A DNA stretch of 64,000 bases from Aldrovandia affinis (GCA_029706075.1 JAINUG010000005.1:5755001-5819000), one strand, 5' to 3'. Positions 1 through 10,606 are shown, numbered from the stretch's first letter. Notes: generated by a model not told the origin, from the sequence alone. Numbers and translations: made by a program.

Positions 1-14
1 TTTTTCGGTATATG

Positions 15-89
15 TGGTTCCAGTGGGAAATGAACCCACAATCTAAGTGTTGCCAATGCCATGCTCTACCTACTGAGCCACACAGAACC
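15..89 (-). repeat. tRNA-like SINE head
   Basis: Read on the minus strand this folds like a tRNA. A 7-bp acceptor stem pairs GGTTCTG with TGGAACC (with G-T pairs), an A-box-like TGGCTCAGTAGG lies in the D arm, and a B-box-like GGGTTCATTTCC lies in the T arm. The anticodon stem does not pair properly, so it is a tRNA-derived SINE promoter head rather than a working tRNA gene. Its body would run leftwards out of the window. Confidence 0.7.
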
Positions 90-389
90 ACATGCTTGAG
101 CATCTTAAAAGAAAACACTCCAGTTCGGTTGCACAAATTTAGGTTAGCATTTGTGCAAACAGGCTAGTGTGAGCTTTAGCTGTTTTTTATTATGACATGT
201 TAAGAAAACATCCTTATTGCTAAAGCAAAAGACTATCGTTATGCACTTATGTTACTACTTTAGCTACAGTGTCTGCAGTAGGTCTAACCGCCACGGTCAA
301 TGACTTTAAAAGTAAAATTATTCCAGCCGCGTAAATGCGACATTCTTCTCCTTAGGTGTCCTTTCAGTAACAGTAAAGGCATCCGACCG
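90..389. other. No recognised feature
   Basis: AT-rich sequence without a convincing reading frame or repeat end that I recognise. A short frame near the right side runs into the SINE and has no family resemblance. Confidence 0.4.
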
Positions 390-735
390 GGATGTTGTTG
401 TCCTCATTGGCCAGGGTTTGATTCCGGGCTGCGCCAGTCTAGCTCTGGTTGGGAGTGCCACTTGGGGTCGGCAATTGGTTGTCTGTTCCAGGGAGGGGGG
501 AGGTAAGCCAGTATGAGTTTGCTGCAGAAAGCTTCTCTGGCTGTATCGGAATCACTGTCGGCAATAAGCGAGTTCTGTCTCAAAGGAGGCGGTTTGTCAT
601 TCCTGCTACTAGTGGTATCAGAAATAGGCTAGCAGTGGGCTTGTGGGGTGGGGATAGTTGGAATAATAGAGGGTATAATTGGCCACAAAATTGGGAGGAA
701 AGAAATGGGGAAAATCAGAAAAAACATATATACAA
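390..735 (+). repeat. tRNA-derived SINE, family A, copy 1
   Basis: The middle (GGGAGTGCCAC, a G-rich GGCAATTGG stretch, then a CAGGGAGGGGGG run) and the tail (ATAGAGGGTATAATTGG, then AAATTGGGAGG and AATCAGAAAA) match three other copies here at 44.7, 45.0 and 63.0 kb. The tRNA-like head is diverged; a B-box-like GGGTTTGATTCC is still visible near 414. The open frames through this segment follow no known protein and are chance frames in repeat DNA. Confidence 0.7.
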
Positions 736-984
736 AAATACATATTTATATATGGATAACTTCCTATTTGTCTTTATCAGTTTCCAACAAAGATCAGGTG
801 ACAGGAGAGATCTGCGTGAGGGCAACATATTACCAATCAATAAAAATGACCGGAAAGGTACACAATTTGAGAGTAGGAGGAGAAGATAGCACAGCTTTTT
901 CTGGGGACCATCATGTTTAGATGTTATGTTATGCTGCTATTATGGGCTGTATTATACATTGAATGAGAAGTGCAGTCATAAATC

Positions 985-1066
985 ATAACATGTCATGGAT
1001 CAAGAGGGGAAGGGGGCCCACAAAACTGCACATGTATAGGGCCCAGAATTGTGTGCTACGCCCCTG
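985..1066 (+). mobile_element. hAT element terminal fragment
   Basis: About 80 bp are the inverted terminal sequence of the same hAT family found complete at 34311-36385: a run of GGGCCC, a GTGTGCTACG motif, and a final CCCCTG at 1066. Similarity to the larger copies stops abruptly on the left, so only the tip remains. It abuts the transposase relic at 1067, which suggests that it inserted into or cut short that older element. The next eight bases (ATGCCAAT) would be one side of a target duplication, but I found no partner. Confidence 0.6.
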
Positions 1067-1399
1067 ATGCCAATCATGCCTTTGAAGGTGCAATGGGACT
1101 TGTAGCTGGAGAATATCTATTTTTGAAGCAGCAGAAAAGAGGGTGTCTGGCAATGCAACGTTGTGCAGTCATTCACCAGTTGTGTGTCAGGGTAGTCCTT
1201 GACTCCTTGGCAAGTGAGCCTTGATAACTTCCTGGGGTAATCAGATATGCGCAGACCCAAGCACAGTGCACAGGAAGTTGTCCCATGTTGTCAGGATTTG
1301 ACTCACAGTGGACTGGTGGATGTTAAATCTGTGGGCCAGATCCTTCTGCTTCAGACCCAGTGAGAGATGGTTCAGGAAAAAGAAGAATTCATCTGTGGG
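1067..1399 (-). pseudogene. ISL2EU/PIF-Harbinger-like transposase fragment
   Basis: The minus strand encodes a helix-turn-helix-like stretch (KQKDLAHRFNIHQSTVSQIL) and then, after an in-frame stop and a frame change, pieces resembling the start of a DDE catalytic domain (NDCTT, then TPSFLLLQ and YKSHCTFKGMIGI). This order resembles the DDE_4-type transposases of ISL2EU and related superfamilies. An acceptor-like CTGCAG lies just before the coding start, so this may be an internal exon. The fragment is cut by the hAT tip at 1066. It is not functional; the exact superfamily is inferred from remembered motifs. Confidence 0.6.
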
Positions 1400-3046
1400 C
1401 TGCAGGGATTAAATACTAAAGAAAAGGGAAATGACAGGCAGCCTAAAGCTAGTTTCAGTGGCATTTGCAAGATATCAGTAGGCTGTTGACATGATTTTCC
1501 ATTACAAGACATTGAGATACAGAAAGATTTAATTTACGGTTGCATTACTTGGGAGTGTAACATCATTCTTCTTAGCTGCTGCCTGTGGTCTAGTTACATG
1601 TACCAATCTGTGTGTTGCCAGTTCCATGAGCTCCCAGACAGCCATTAGGTGGGCATGAGTTGCAAACCTATGTGGAAGTTGAAGAATGTTAGCATAAATG
1701 CCACATTGTCACATTGTCTAAACAGACTGTATTAAGATACATGAAGTTAAGATCATAAACTCATGTCAGATTTTGTTTGCAACCTAAGGCCCAATGTGAC
1801 ATAGGCCCATATGTCTCATTAAATAACTTTAACCTTTAACAATGTTTTATCATGCAAGGAATTTTCACAAATACAGTATTGTCCAAGAGTCCACTACCAA
1901 GATCTGTTTTCATCGTTCATTGAAAACTAACACAAGCTTTTTACTCATGTGGTATTTGTTATTCAAGAATGTCATAAAACACTGATACAAATAAAAAAAT
2001 GTTTGTTTGACAAAGGATGGTATGAAATTGAAATATCTATGAATATTTTGTTTGTACACCATTGCCTTTCATTCCCTCAAAATGTTGTGACACCTTATTT
2101 TCCATTTAAGTTTTAATACACGGACACTCCTAATACACAGTGTGAGTTGTTTTGGTCTTGTGACAATTTATACAGGATATTGATGTAATTAATATGGTCC
2201 TCTATGTGTTCTCGTTGCTACTTCAGGTGCTTTAATCTTGAAAAAGGACACTTCCTTTGCAAAAGTTTTTGCAGCTGTTTATAATTATGCCAGCAGAGCT
2301 TAGTGAAGCAGTTAGAGGTCAAATTGTTATCTATAACTGTCCTAAAGTTCTCATAATCTTGTCCATTTTGAAACCCTGTCGACAGACTGTAAATTCTAAT
2401 CAAATGTAGCTTCCCAGAATAAGTTAAGAGAATTACTGTTTGAATAAAAGTGGTCTATGTTTTTTCTCAGTCTGTGCATCTCTAGCTCCAGTGTTCACCT
2501 TGCAGTCTTAGTGTTAATGTTGTTGCCATTGATTATCTGTCTCCTCTAGACCTGAAACCCACAGCCACTCCCCTTGCCCACAATTAATTCTCCTTCATTC
2601 AATCAGGCCAATTATCAATTAACTGACAACATAAGGGAGACAGGCAGCAAGCTACAGCAATAGGGAGAGCAAAGCTGTGAGAAAAGAAGGAAATGGAGAC
2701 TACGTCTTCAAGGAACAATGCATATTTATTTAAAAAATGCACAGCACTGCAAAACCTATTGTCCTTGCTGTACAGTATCCGCTCATTATATTGGTGGCAC
2801 TATAATGATTGTGCAACAAACATTTCAGTTTGGTTTCTGTACAGAGAATGCACTGTAGATGTCTGCCCTGAAAATAATTTCAGATTCTGGCCAAGCTCTG
2901 CATTATCTCATTTAATTCTGTCAGACTCTGGAAGTGGATGGTAGAGTGCATCACAGAGGATTTTAAAGGGGAACTGTGATATTTCTAATTTTCTTTTGAC
3001 AAGGTTATACATTTACCTAGAATTACAGTTGTTATTCTAGAGTAGG
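1400..3046. other. No recognised feature
   Basis: AT-rich sequence with short frames on both strands (for example around 2218-2403 and 2693-2944) that show no domain, conserved motif or splice context I can recognise. Upstream exons of the transposase relic could lie here but are not visible. Confidence 0.4.
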
Positions 3047-3850
3047 GGTACTCAACTTCAGAGGCCAAGAGGGCCACATTTAAACCACAACAGGGCCGCA
3101 ACTTATTATTAAGATATTTGTACAATTGTATTCACTGTATTTAATACTGCTGTTTAATATGCTGCAAAGTCTTGCTAGTCATTTTTAATGGATTCCAAAG
3201 CATCATGTAATATTAAAAAATATTCTCAATTTGAGTAACAAAACAGTTATGTGGGTAAATAAAGTTTGTCTTGCTATTATTTTTTAATGCATCGCAAAGC
3301 ATAATTGAATATGGAAAAAAATATTCTCAATTTGAGTAAAGAAAAACCACAATTAGCCTATGTGGGTAAATAAACTTTGCAAGCCATGGTGGAAAATAAC
3401 TTACTTATTCCTAGTGGTGGCGTTGTAGATTAGCTCGCTTTGACACAGCAATTGTTTTTTGACAGATGAAACACATTGATTTCCCATGTATCCCTGCAAA
3501 AGCAAATTCCATTTCCCACGCAGGGTTGAAAACCCTGTTTTCATCATTCACTTTTCTTTTCTTTGTCGCCATCATCGATTAAGGTGCAAAATATTTTGCC
3601 GGCTTGAGTCGACAGATGAGCTCTCGCGATAAATAGGCTATCGTTAACTTTCCCATTGTCAGTTAGAATGGTATTGAACACACAGATTGGTACATGTAAC
3701 TAGACCACACGGAGTTAGAATAGGCACAAAATTTAAAGGCGTACTGCCTAATTTTCACACGACTTTTGGGGGCTAATTATAATGATTATACATTCATAAC
3801 CAGGCATGTTGGGGGCCACAAAATAAAGGTTCACGGGCCGTATGCGAGCA
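3047..3850 (-). mobile_element. Non-autonomous hAT element relic
   Basis: The left edge (GGGGTACTCAACTTC, followed by GGCC-rich phrases) and the right edge (GGGGGCCACA and CACGGGCCGTATGCG) look like the ends of vertebrate hAT elements. The interior holds a transposase N-terminal exon on the minus strand (3411-3575). Two diverged repeats of an ATATTCTCAATTTGAG unit occur inside. I could not identify an 8-bp target duplication, so the edges are approximate. Confidence 0.5.
3411..3575 (-). pseudogene. hAT transposase N-terminal BED-finger exon
   Basis: A 54-residue minus-strand frame starts with two methionines and a lysine-rich ATKKRKV stretch that could be a nuclear signal. It continues with FNPAWEMEF and a CxxC...H-type half finger (MCFICQK then NLQRHH). 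This resembles the N-terminus of GTF2IRD2/SCAND3-like hAT transposases, where a BED-type zinc finger binds DNA. The frame ends at TAG right after the histidines, and the catalytic core is absent, consistent with an internally deleted element. Confidence 0.6.
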
Positions 3851-4465
3851 AGAGAGAAAGGGGGGTGAGCCACTGGAAAGAACTGGTCATATAGCTCACC
3901 CCCCAGAGTGCTAAGAGCCCGAGCATGAAACCCTTTTCCTTTTTTGATTTTGAAACCTGTTTTATTTTATTTTTGTATGTCATTCTGTAGGCCATTTTGT
4001 AGGTCATTCTGAATTTTAAAATGACCTGTTTTAGATTTTCTATTAATTTTTTTATATTCCCCAAGAACCTACATGTATCATTGTTTCATTGTATAATTGT
4101 TTTCACCAAAAGCCAATTGGTGACACTTCTTAACCTAATTTGTATACCTGGGATAGGAGGAGAAAATACCAAATGGAGGAATTTATTGGCAAGTCGAAAC
4201 CCAGATAAGGTTATTAGGTAAACACAGAGGAAAAGGCTTCAGAATAACTTGAGGGCATGTCTTCCTATCAGCCTAATGAGTCCCCCCGTAGTCAAATGTA
4301 TGAACTGATCTGAATTGCTACCGGGTGGCTCCAACCTGAAAAATTGACAGTCCACACAATCATGGAAGGGTTAGTCATTTACAGATATCTGTGTGCACTT
4401 CTCTATGAAATGAAGAAGTAAGCTGGTCCAAATAGGTAGAATAGAATGAGGTAACAAAAAGAGTA
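3851..4465. other. No recognised gene; short hairpin
   Basis: No domain is recognisable in the frames here. One perfect hairpin lies at 3861-3870 and 3894-3903 (GGGGGTGAGC against GCTCACCCCC, 23-base loop) just beyond the hAT relic. The remainder is AT-rich up to the L2 LINE. Confidence 0.45.
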
Positions 4466-4466
4466 A

Positions 4467-5755
4467 CCAGCCCTCGAAAGAGCGGTATCTAACCAACTCT
4501 CTGCTTTCCTCACAGAAAATAACCTGCTGGACCCCCACCAGTCCGGCTTCAGACCTGGCCACTCAACAGAAACTGCTCTCCTCTCGGTCAATGAGGCACT
4601 TCACACCGCACGAGCAGCCTCCCTCTCCTCCATCCTGATCCTGCTTGATCTCTCAGCTGCCTTCGACACTGTGGAGCACTCCATCCTCCTGTCCTCCCTG
4701 GCAGCAACAGGGATCTGCGGTACAGCCCTCGCCTGGATCGATTCCTACCTCTCCGGTCGCTCCTTCCAGGTTGCCTGGGCTGGTAAAGTATCACCACCTC
4801 GCTCCCTCCCCACCAGGGTTCCACAGGGCTCAGTCCTCGGTCCCCTTCTCTTCTCCCTGTACACCCGCTCCCTTGGCTCTGTAATCTCTGCCCACGGTTT
4901 ATCTTACCATTGTTATGCTGATGACACTCAACTCTTTCTCTCCTTCTCCCCATCAGACACTCAGGTCTCTACCCACATCTCTGCTTGCCTGAGGGACATT
5001 CAGAGCTGGATGGACAGTCACCACCTAAAGCTCAACCCAGGTAAAACAGAACTCATCTTCATTCCTGCCCTAAACTCTCCCCACCTTCATTTCTCCATTT
5101 CTCTAGGTGACACCTTGGTGACATCATCACCCTGCGTGAAGAATCTTGGTGTGGTGATGGACAACAGGCTGTCCCTATCAATGAACATTGCAGCGGTAAG
5201 CCGGGCATGCAGATTTTTCCTGTATAACATCAGGAGAATCCATCCCTTTCTTACCACGTACTCTACCCAGCTCCTGGTCCAAGCAATGGTACTGTCCCAC
5301 TTGGACTATTGCAACTCGCTCCTGGCTGGCCTTCCCGCATCTGCCATCAGACCCCTGCAACTCATCCAGAACGCTGCAGCCCGTCTGGTCTACAACCTTC
5401 CTAGACACTCCCATGTCACCCCCTGCTCACTACTACCCTCCACTGGCTGCCTGTTATAGCTCGCATCAAATTCAAGACATTGGTCCTAGCATACCAGGCA
5501 GTCAAGGGATCAGCCCCAACATATCTCCTCAAGATCTTCAAACCCTACACACCTGCCAGACCACTCCGTTCTGCTACCTCAGGACGCCTAGCACCTCCCC
5601 CCCTCCGCACCTGCGCTTCCCGGTCACGTCTCCTGTCGGTTCTGGCTCCACAATGGTGGAATGACCTTCCTGTGGAAGTCAGAACAGCTGAGACCCTGGC
5701 CACCTTCAAGCGACGACTGAAGACTCACCTCTTCAGGGTGCACCTCTCCCCGTAG
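4467..5755 (+). pseudogene. L2 LINE reverse transcriptase (ORF2 C-terminal half)
   Basis: The frame opens after a TAA at 4464 and reads through family motifs: NNLLDPHQSGFR, LDLSAAFDTVEH (the first catalytic aspartate), VPQGSVLGPLLF, and the catalytic YADD box near 4912. After a palm/thumb region (NPGKTELIF, NLGVVMDNRLS) the frame ends at a TAG near 5457. The C-terminal part (IARIKFKTLVLAYQAV, then WWNDLPVEVRTAETLATFK) continues in another frame to 5755, so a frameshift lies around 5413-5440. The catalytic box is intact but the fingers are incomplete and the endonuclease is absent. Confidence 0.85.
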
Positions 5756-6006
5756 TCCGTTTTTTTGTTAACTTAGGGACATAGTTACTCAGTATTACAC
5801 ATCTACTTATTTATGTATTGTATTAGGCTTAGGCATTATTTTCTGCATTGATTGCTTTATTACTACCTTTGAATTGTGGTTACAGATTTACCTACAGGGT
5901 CCTAGTTTAACTATGTGGTTGCTCCTAGCACCTAGGAACCGTACTTCCCACTAGGGTGGCTTTCAGCTAAACTGTTCTTGACTACGGTTAACACTTTGTT
6001 GTACAT

Positions 6007-6051
6007 CGCTCTGGATAAGAGCGTCTGCCAAATGCCTGTAATGTAATGTAA
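6007..6051 (+). promoter_or_regulatory. UnaL2-type 3' stem-loop and (TGTAA)n tail
   Basis: A perfect 6-bp stem (CGCTCT with AGAGCG) closes a GGATA loop, followed by CTGCCAAATGCCTGTAA and repeats of TGTAA. In eel UnaL2 this stem-loop is bound by the reverse transcriptase during target-primed reverse transcription. Matching copies lie at 49057-49073, near 61370 and, on the minus strand at the end of a SINE, near 57187-57205. Confidence 0.85.
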
Positions 6052-6059
6052 CCACTCCC

Positions 6060-6690
6060 CTCCTACGAAGCACCCAAAATAAGAGAGGGGCTCTGAGAAA
6101 GGAAAAAGGGAGTCCTAAAGTACAACTTGACCACTGGTGGACAACCACCCGAGACACACCTAGGTTCCGATCCCTCTTCAAAGAAACACGCTGATGCCGT
6201 TGTTGTGGTGAGATTGGCCACATTTCTTGGCAGTGCCCCTTGTCCAATTAACTACAGAGGAGTTGCTGGAGGAAACCAGCAGAAGGCCCTACTGATGGTG
6301 ACAAGAACATTCCCTCCTGATAGTCACTGCTAAGCTGAATGGGATAACAACGGAAGCCATGATTAACAGGGAGTTCAATTTCATTGGCAAAACCTCACCT
6401 GGTTGAAAAATCCTCAAAACAAGGTTCAGAGCATCTCAGTGTGTCCTGTCCCATGGGGACACTAAAGAGTACCTCACAGAGGAGATGGTCATTACAACAA
6501 ATGAAGGAACCTACAAACTGCTTGTGGGTATAGATCTAAAGGGGAAATTGCTTTGCCTGATGGGATTGCTGTGTCATATGTGCGGGGAGTTTGAGAAGAT
6601 TGTTTGTTGCTGTCGGGATATTATTTGGATTGTGTTTTGCATTGTTGCTTAGGGTTCGGCGTTTTGTCATTAGAAAGGATAAAAGGATAA
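6060..6690 (+). pseudogene. Ty3/gypsy-like gag zinc knuckle and protease relic
   Basis: At 6195-6236 the plus strand encodes CRCCGEIGHISWQC, a correct CX2CX4HX4C nucleocapsid knuckle. About 60 bases later a second frame reads LIVTAKLNGITTEAM, which fits the start of a retropepsin domain, but the DTG active site is replaced by an arginine/asparagine-containing stretch. The order NC then protease is that of a gag-pol junction. The continuation may lie at 22.4-24.5 kb beyond the retrovirus and CR1 LINE. The knuckle assignment is firm; the protease assignment is tentative. Confidence 0.55.
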
Positions 6691-6976
6691 AAGATTTGCT
6701 CTTAAGGTAAACGTTTGTCGCCATTAGGGGACAGAGAGGGAATTTTCAATTTTTTCCTCGTCTAGCTTCAGAAAGCTTGTTAATAAGCCTGTTAAAAATG
6801 CCGATTTGGCATTACACCCAGCTGACTCAAGGTTTTTTGTGGTTTTTCGCCCTCTCAGGAGCAAATTCAAGAGCTTAAATGTAATTGTTATATTTCAAGC
6901 ATTGATCGTATAGCCGTTTCGGTTGGCTGCTACTAGCTCTCTTGCTATAGACAACCGGACCAAAAATGTTCTAATT
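6691..6976. other. No recognised feature
   Basis: AT-rich sequence between the gypsy-like relic and the truncated retroviral LTR. It may contain the rest of the protease relic, but no motif supports that. Confidence 0.35.
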
Positions 6977-7272
6977 CCAGGTCCTCCAATCGGCAAGCCA
7001 CTTACGCCAGCGTGACTTCCTATCGGTTCAGACTGTCCAATCAGCAACAACCTACATCATCTGTCTATGAAGACAATGAGCGCTGTCTTTGGTCTTATCA
7101 AACTCTTGTGAGAACTGGAGAAGAATTCAGCCTTATCAGAAACAGGTGCAAGAACTCAGAATAACAAAACAGGGGCCAAAGCTAGTTTGCCACTTTCTGC
7201 GAAAACAAACATGAGCTCTGCATATTAATTCACAGTCAGGTCAGAATAAAAACATACTAATAAATTCCCACA
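6977..7272 (-). repeat. ERV 3' LTR, truncated to U3
   Basis: This matches 16446-16741 almost exactly (two differences, at the ACGCCAGCG/ACGTCAGCG site and at GCATATT/GCACATT). On the minus strand it begins TGTGGG at 7272. It stops at 6977, so the R and U5 parts, including the poly(A) signal present in the other LTR, are gone. The outer target duplication is therefore lost as well. Confidence 0.88.
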
Positions 7273-7286
7273 ATTCCCTCCTTTGC
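7273..7286 (-). promoter_or_regulatory. ERV polypurine tract
   Basis: On the minus strand GCAAAGGAGGGAAT lies directly before the TG that opens the 3' LTR. A purine run in exactly this place is the primer for plus-strand DNA synthesis in retroviruses. Confidence 0.8.
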
Positions 7287-8405
7287 TCACATTTATGGGA
7301 GCAACACAATTAAAGAGAGCAACTTGAGCTCCAGAAACAAGAGTTTCCCCATACTGTCTCAACATTATATAAGCCTCTTTTGCTGGAGATGTGGGACTTG
7401 TATGCACTAATAGCAGGTTACATACAGACCTTTGGTTAAATCGACCCTCTGGCTGGTCTTTTCGGCTCTTGAACCCTGCCGGCGTGTGCCTACTCAGTCC
7501 AACCTTTGGGCATGCTAATTTTACACAAAACTATCAATTTAGGCCTTTTAAGCATTCTAGCACAGCAAAGCAATGTCACCCCGAAGGCTCTACTCATCCA
7601 CTGGGAAAAACCTCTTTTGGTCAAAAACCACACTGTCCTGGCTTGGCAGTGCTGCCAGTGGGAGTGTTTAAAGGAGCACTCAGCATCCGCTCTGAGCGAA
7701 ACCAACCGGGTGTCTAAACAGCGAACCAGACCGCGCGTTTACAATTTATCAGCATTGGCATCCTAGGATGCTACTATCAAGGGGCTTGGTCTAGCACATG
7801 AGCCATTAAGCAAAGCGTCAGATAATATGGGTAGTAGATCACTTAGAGTCAATATCACAATAGTATAAAAATTAGTATAGGTTAATCCTCAGTATATTCG
7901 TTAGTTCTTAGTATAAAAGTAGTAAACCTCGGAGAGTAATGCGACACCACACTTCCATTTTCCAATTTCTTTTTTTTTTCTCCTTAGCAACGTTCATATA
8001 AACAGACAAACAACAGATTGACAACATTCATACAGACAGACAACAAACAAACGAACAACAGATTGACAACATTCATCTACTCCTCTTCCCACAGGTCAGA
8101 CATCAGGTCAGGGTATGGGTCGACTCGAACTCGTTGGAGTAGTACCATGCTGCAAACTCAGGATCGGCGCGAAGTTCCCTGGTCAGGTTGTTCTGTTCCG
8201 GGCGGAATATCTCGGCCCCAGTCCCAGCATCGCCATCCTGCTCCTGGCTCCTTCCCGTATCTGCAGTATGGATTTCCAATGGGGCAGTTCTCCGTGTAGG
8301 GTCCTGGCGGCTCCACCCAGGCTTTCTCCATCTCCCCAATTATCTGTGGACACAAAATCTCAGCCGCCGCTAGGCGTGCAACTTTGCCACTCAAAATCAT
8401 TAGGG
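7287..8405 (-). other. ERV interval between env and 3' LTR
   Basis: About 1.1 kb separate the env remnant from the polypurine tract, longer than in simple retroviruses. Short minus-strand frames exist (7490-7705, 8103-8339, 8158-8400), some rich in W, P and R residues, but I recognise no accessory-protein family. They may be decayed env-downstream sequence, an accessory gene or chance. No function is claimed. Confidence 0.4.
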
Positions 8406-8753
8406 CTAAGGTGGTAATACTAAGAGCGGGAAAGATAGACAGTGCCCGGGGGACCCCGAATTCTCCAATGATCCCTCTCCCAACAGTACAGCCTGGTATT
8501 TTGGGGGCATGTCATCTCTGGCAGTCATGGCTCTATCAATTGTTTTAGTTACCAATGTTCGGAGGCATGGTATACAACAGCCTCCGCAAATTATGAACAT
8601 AGAGGTGGCAATAGCCACTCCTATAAACAGTTGTCCAATCAGGGTTCCCCATCTCCCAAATATTTTAGTTACCCCAATCCGTTGTACGTTGTAGTGAATC
8701 ATGTTTATCCTATTCACATTTTGTTGACTGTTACCGGAAAAATAGCTGACCAT
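8406..8753 (-). pseudogene. ERV env transmembrane-subunit C-terminal fragment
   Basis: A 115-residue minus-strand frame has a hydrophobic membrane span (IGQLFIGVAIATSMFIICGG) followed by cysteines, a short basic stretch (RTLVTKTIDR) and a tail. That is the layout of the end of a retroviral TM subunit. The heptad-repeat ectodomain, fusion peptide and the whole surface subunit are missing, so this is a broken remnant that cannot act in entry. Confidence 0.65.
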
Positions 8754-8864
8754 AGAGGAAAACTCTCAAACCCAGCTGATACTTAGTTCAGTACACATTT
8801 AAGCATCAATTTTATCATTCCTCCCCTAGAACTATCACTCCAGCTACAGTGAAAAGTGCCAGCA

Positions 8865-9068
8865 TCAGTTTAAAGGTGATTTGATTAAACACGAACTCTC
8901 TGCTTTTAGGATTGTCTTGTGTTGCGCTCCTGTCATATTTGTGATACTTACCACCAAAAGTCCTAACCCTGTAAATACCATTACTCCCACCTTCCTACAG
9001 TAGTCTGTGAGACTAAGCCCTTGTCTCCTCCTCCTCTTCTCCTCCTGAACTATTCCTAATTGCGTCAT
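8865..9068 (-). pseudogene. ERV env leader remnant
   Basis: The frame begins MTQLGIVQEEKRRRRQ, a basic N-region, then has a hydrophobic core (VMVFTGLGLLVVSI) typical of a long retroviral env signal peptide. It ends shortly after. It starts 46 bases downstream of the integrase remnant, as expected for env. Everything between this leader and the TM tail at 8753 appears deleted. Confidence 0.5.
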
Positions 9069-9113
9069 TGTCTTCCTGATCTGAGGTATCTGGTGTCACT
9101 GCGTGTAGTTCTT

Positions 9114-9485
9114 TTAATCTGTTACTGGTTTGTGTGAGCGTGCGTGTGGGTGCGACTGTTTTGGAACAGTGTCCGTAGTGGTGCCAAACCGTATCTCCCT
9201 CCTTTGGACCCGAACAGCTCTGTCCGAAGCTTCAATCACCTGGTACGGTCCCGTCCAGGGTGGTTCTATCTCCAAATTGCGGTAGGTGATAGGCTTTTCC
9301 CATCTAGGTATTATTTCTCTACAAATTATTATTATTATTATTATTATTATTATTTTTATTTTTTTCCACAGTTGTGCATCAATTTTTGAGGTAGGGTATG
9401 CTTCTACCCAACCTGAGAATGGGTCAATCATTACTAAACAGCTCTTCTTCCCCTCACTTGGTGTGAGGTGGATGAAATCCATCAT
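9114..9485 (-). pseudogene. ERV integrase fragment (core start plus C-terminal domain)
   Basis: The minus-strand frame opens with the start of an integrase catalytic core (MDFIHLTPSEGKKSCLVMID, then FSGWVEAYPT), containing the first catalytic aspartate region. It then runs into a (TTA)n microsatellite read as poly-isoleucine, and resumes with a C-terminal domain (PPWTGPYQVIEASDRAVRV, a GPY/F-type module). Most of the core, including the remaining catalytic residues, is deleted, with the microsatellite at the junction. It ends 46 bases before the env leader. Confidence 0.8.
9328..9357. repeat. (ATT)n microsatellite at integrase deletion junction
   Basis: Ten uninterrupted ATT units lie inside the integrase relic exactly where core and C-terminal domain are joined. 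This suggests that the deletion or an insertion at this point seeded or exploited a simple repeat. Confidence 0.85.
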
Positions 9486-9637
9486 CCAAAATTCAAATAG
9501 TCAAAACATGTTAAACACCTTTTACAAATATTTTTTTTTGGTTTTGTTTGTCACTCCAAACGTTGTATAACGTTTGTTTATCATATCTACCCTCCCTCCT
9601 CTTGAGACATGGCATATGCCATGACTCAACTCTGCAG

Positions 9638-10340
9638 CTATGGTAAACAAAGATCTCGGTAATACAGGTTTCTTTTCTGGGCCCACCTACAGGCCAGTTT
9701 CGTTCTCAGTACATTTTGATTGCCCCTTTTATCTGGTACCCCTGCTTGTTGCATGTCTCTCAAGAGAGTGTCTGCAGCTGCTTCTTTTGCAGCAGAGTCT
9801 GCGAATGCATTCCCCAGGGACACCTCATCTGTTCCTTTCGTATGTGTTACATCTCGCCAGTATTTTGGGTTTCTGAAATGTCACAATCAGTTCCAGTATC
9901 AATGGTGCATGCGTTATTGGTTTGTCGGAGTCATTCTTTTTTTAGGATCCATCCACATAGAAAGTTACTTCTGCGTCATGAATGGGTGTGTCCATTAACC
10001 CGGGGTGTGCTGCCACAGACCTAGATGTTTCAGCTACACAATCGTGAGGATCTCCATCCTCAGCAGTTGTCAGCAAGGTAGCCGGATTAAGTGTGGTGCA
10101 TTTTACAATTGTTAGATTAGGGTCCTCGTGCTACAGGATCCAGTTCTGTGGAGTAATAAGCAATTGGTCTTTGCTTACCTCCAAACCTATTTTACCTGCT
10201 CAAAGGCTTCGTTGACTTCAGGAGTCCATTTGATTGGATCTTGAGCCTCCATTGGTTCGCTGTAAATACAATCTAACAATGGCTGCATCAATTGTGCATA
10301 ATTACACATCCAGGTTCGGCAGAAATTTATCATTCATAAA
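9638..10340 (-). pseudogene. ERV RT connection and RNase H fragments
   Basis: Reading down the minus strand: a connection-like piece (FCRTWMCNYAQLMQPLLD near 10320, and IKWTPEVNEAFEQVK near 10230), a VTFYVDGS box near 9960 that carries the first RNase H acidic residue, and the RNase H end (GNAFADSAAKEAAA, from about 9820). Stops and frame changes separate them, and the middle of RNase H is deleted. The order matches retroviral pol. Confidence 0.7.
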
Positions 10341-10348
10341 AAACCATC

Positions 10349-10530
10349 ATGTTTTATTTTATTTTAGGCTTTGGGGCCTGCAGTATCAGGATGCAGGTTT
10401 TCCTATCCTGTAATAAGGCTCGGCCTCGAGCCACCCCCCCTTGCTTATCTCCTTGGCCTTGTGAGACCAGAATGTCCAAACATGCCTTTTCCCGAGAAGG
10501 AGAGCAATTCAATATGTCGTCTACATACAG
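10349..10530 (-). pseudogene. ERV reverse transcriptase active-site fragment
   Basis: Minus-strand sequence near 10510-10530 encodes LLYVDDIL, the YxDD catalytic box of retroviral reverse transcriptase, followed by SPSREKACLDIL, a typical palm helix. The fingers upstream are not recognisable and a LINE-like tail fragment lies just before. Only this piece of the palm is preserved. Confidence 0.7.
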
Positions 10531-10606
10531 GAGGAGTTTTTATTTTTATTTTTATCACAGATACTGCCAAATGCCTAAAATGTAAAAATGTTAAATGTAC
10601 ATAGTA
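10531..10606 (+). repeat. L2/SINE tail fragment inside ERV pol
   Basis: TATTTTTATC, then CTGCCAAATGCCTAAAATG and short TGTAA-like repeats match the last bases of L2 LINEs and their partner SINEs in this window. The 5' part, including the hairpin, is absent or degraded. It interrupts the RT remnant. Confidence 0.45.

Larger units (their letters stand above)
4466..6051 (+). mobile_element. 5'-truncated L2-clade LINE, copy 1
   Basis: A non-LTR retrotransposon on the plus strand: reverse transcriptase from about 4466 to 5455, the C-terminal tail in a shifted frame to 5755, then a 3' UTR. The UTR ends in the hairpin CGCTCT-GGATA-AGAGCG at 6007-6023 and a (TGTAA)n-type tail ending at 6051. That hairpin and tail are the hallmark of eel UnaL2 and related fish L2 LINEs, where the enzyme recognises its own RNA. 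The 5' part, including the endonuclease, is missing, as usual for truncated LINE insertions. Confidence 0.85.

Noticed and set aside
15..89. Functional tRNA gene
   Set aside because: The anticodon stem does not pair; the A and B boxes and acceptor stem fit a SINE head better.
300..920. Overlapping open frames of 68-146 codons
   Set aside because: They run through SINE family A sequence and its flank, with no conserved motif; the other SINE copies break the frames.
4588..4953. Arg/Gly-rich minus-strand frame of 121 codons
   Set aside because: It is the antisense shadow of the L2 reverse transcriptase, whose motifs on the plus strand are unmistakable.
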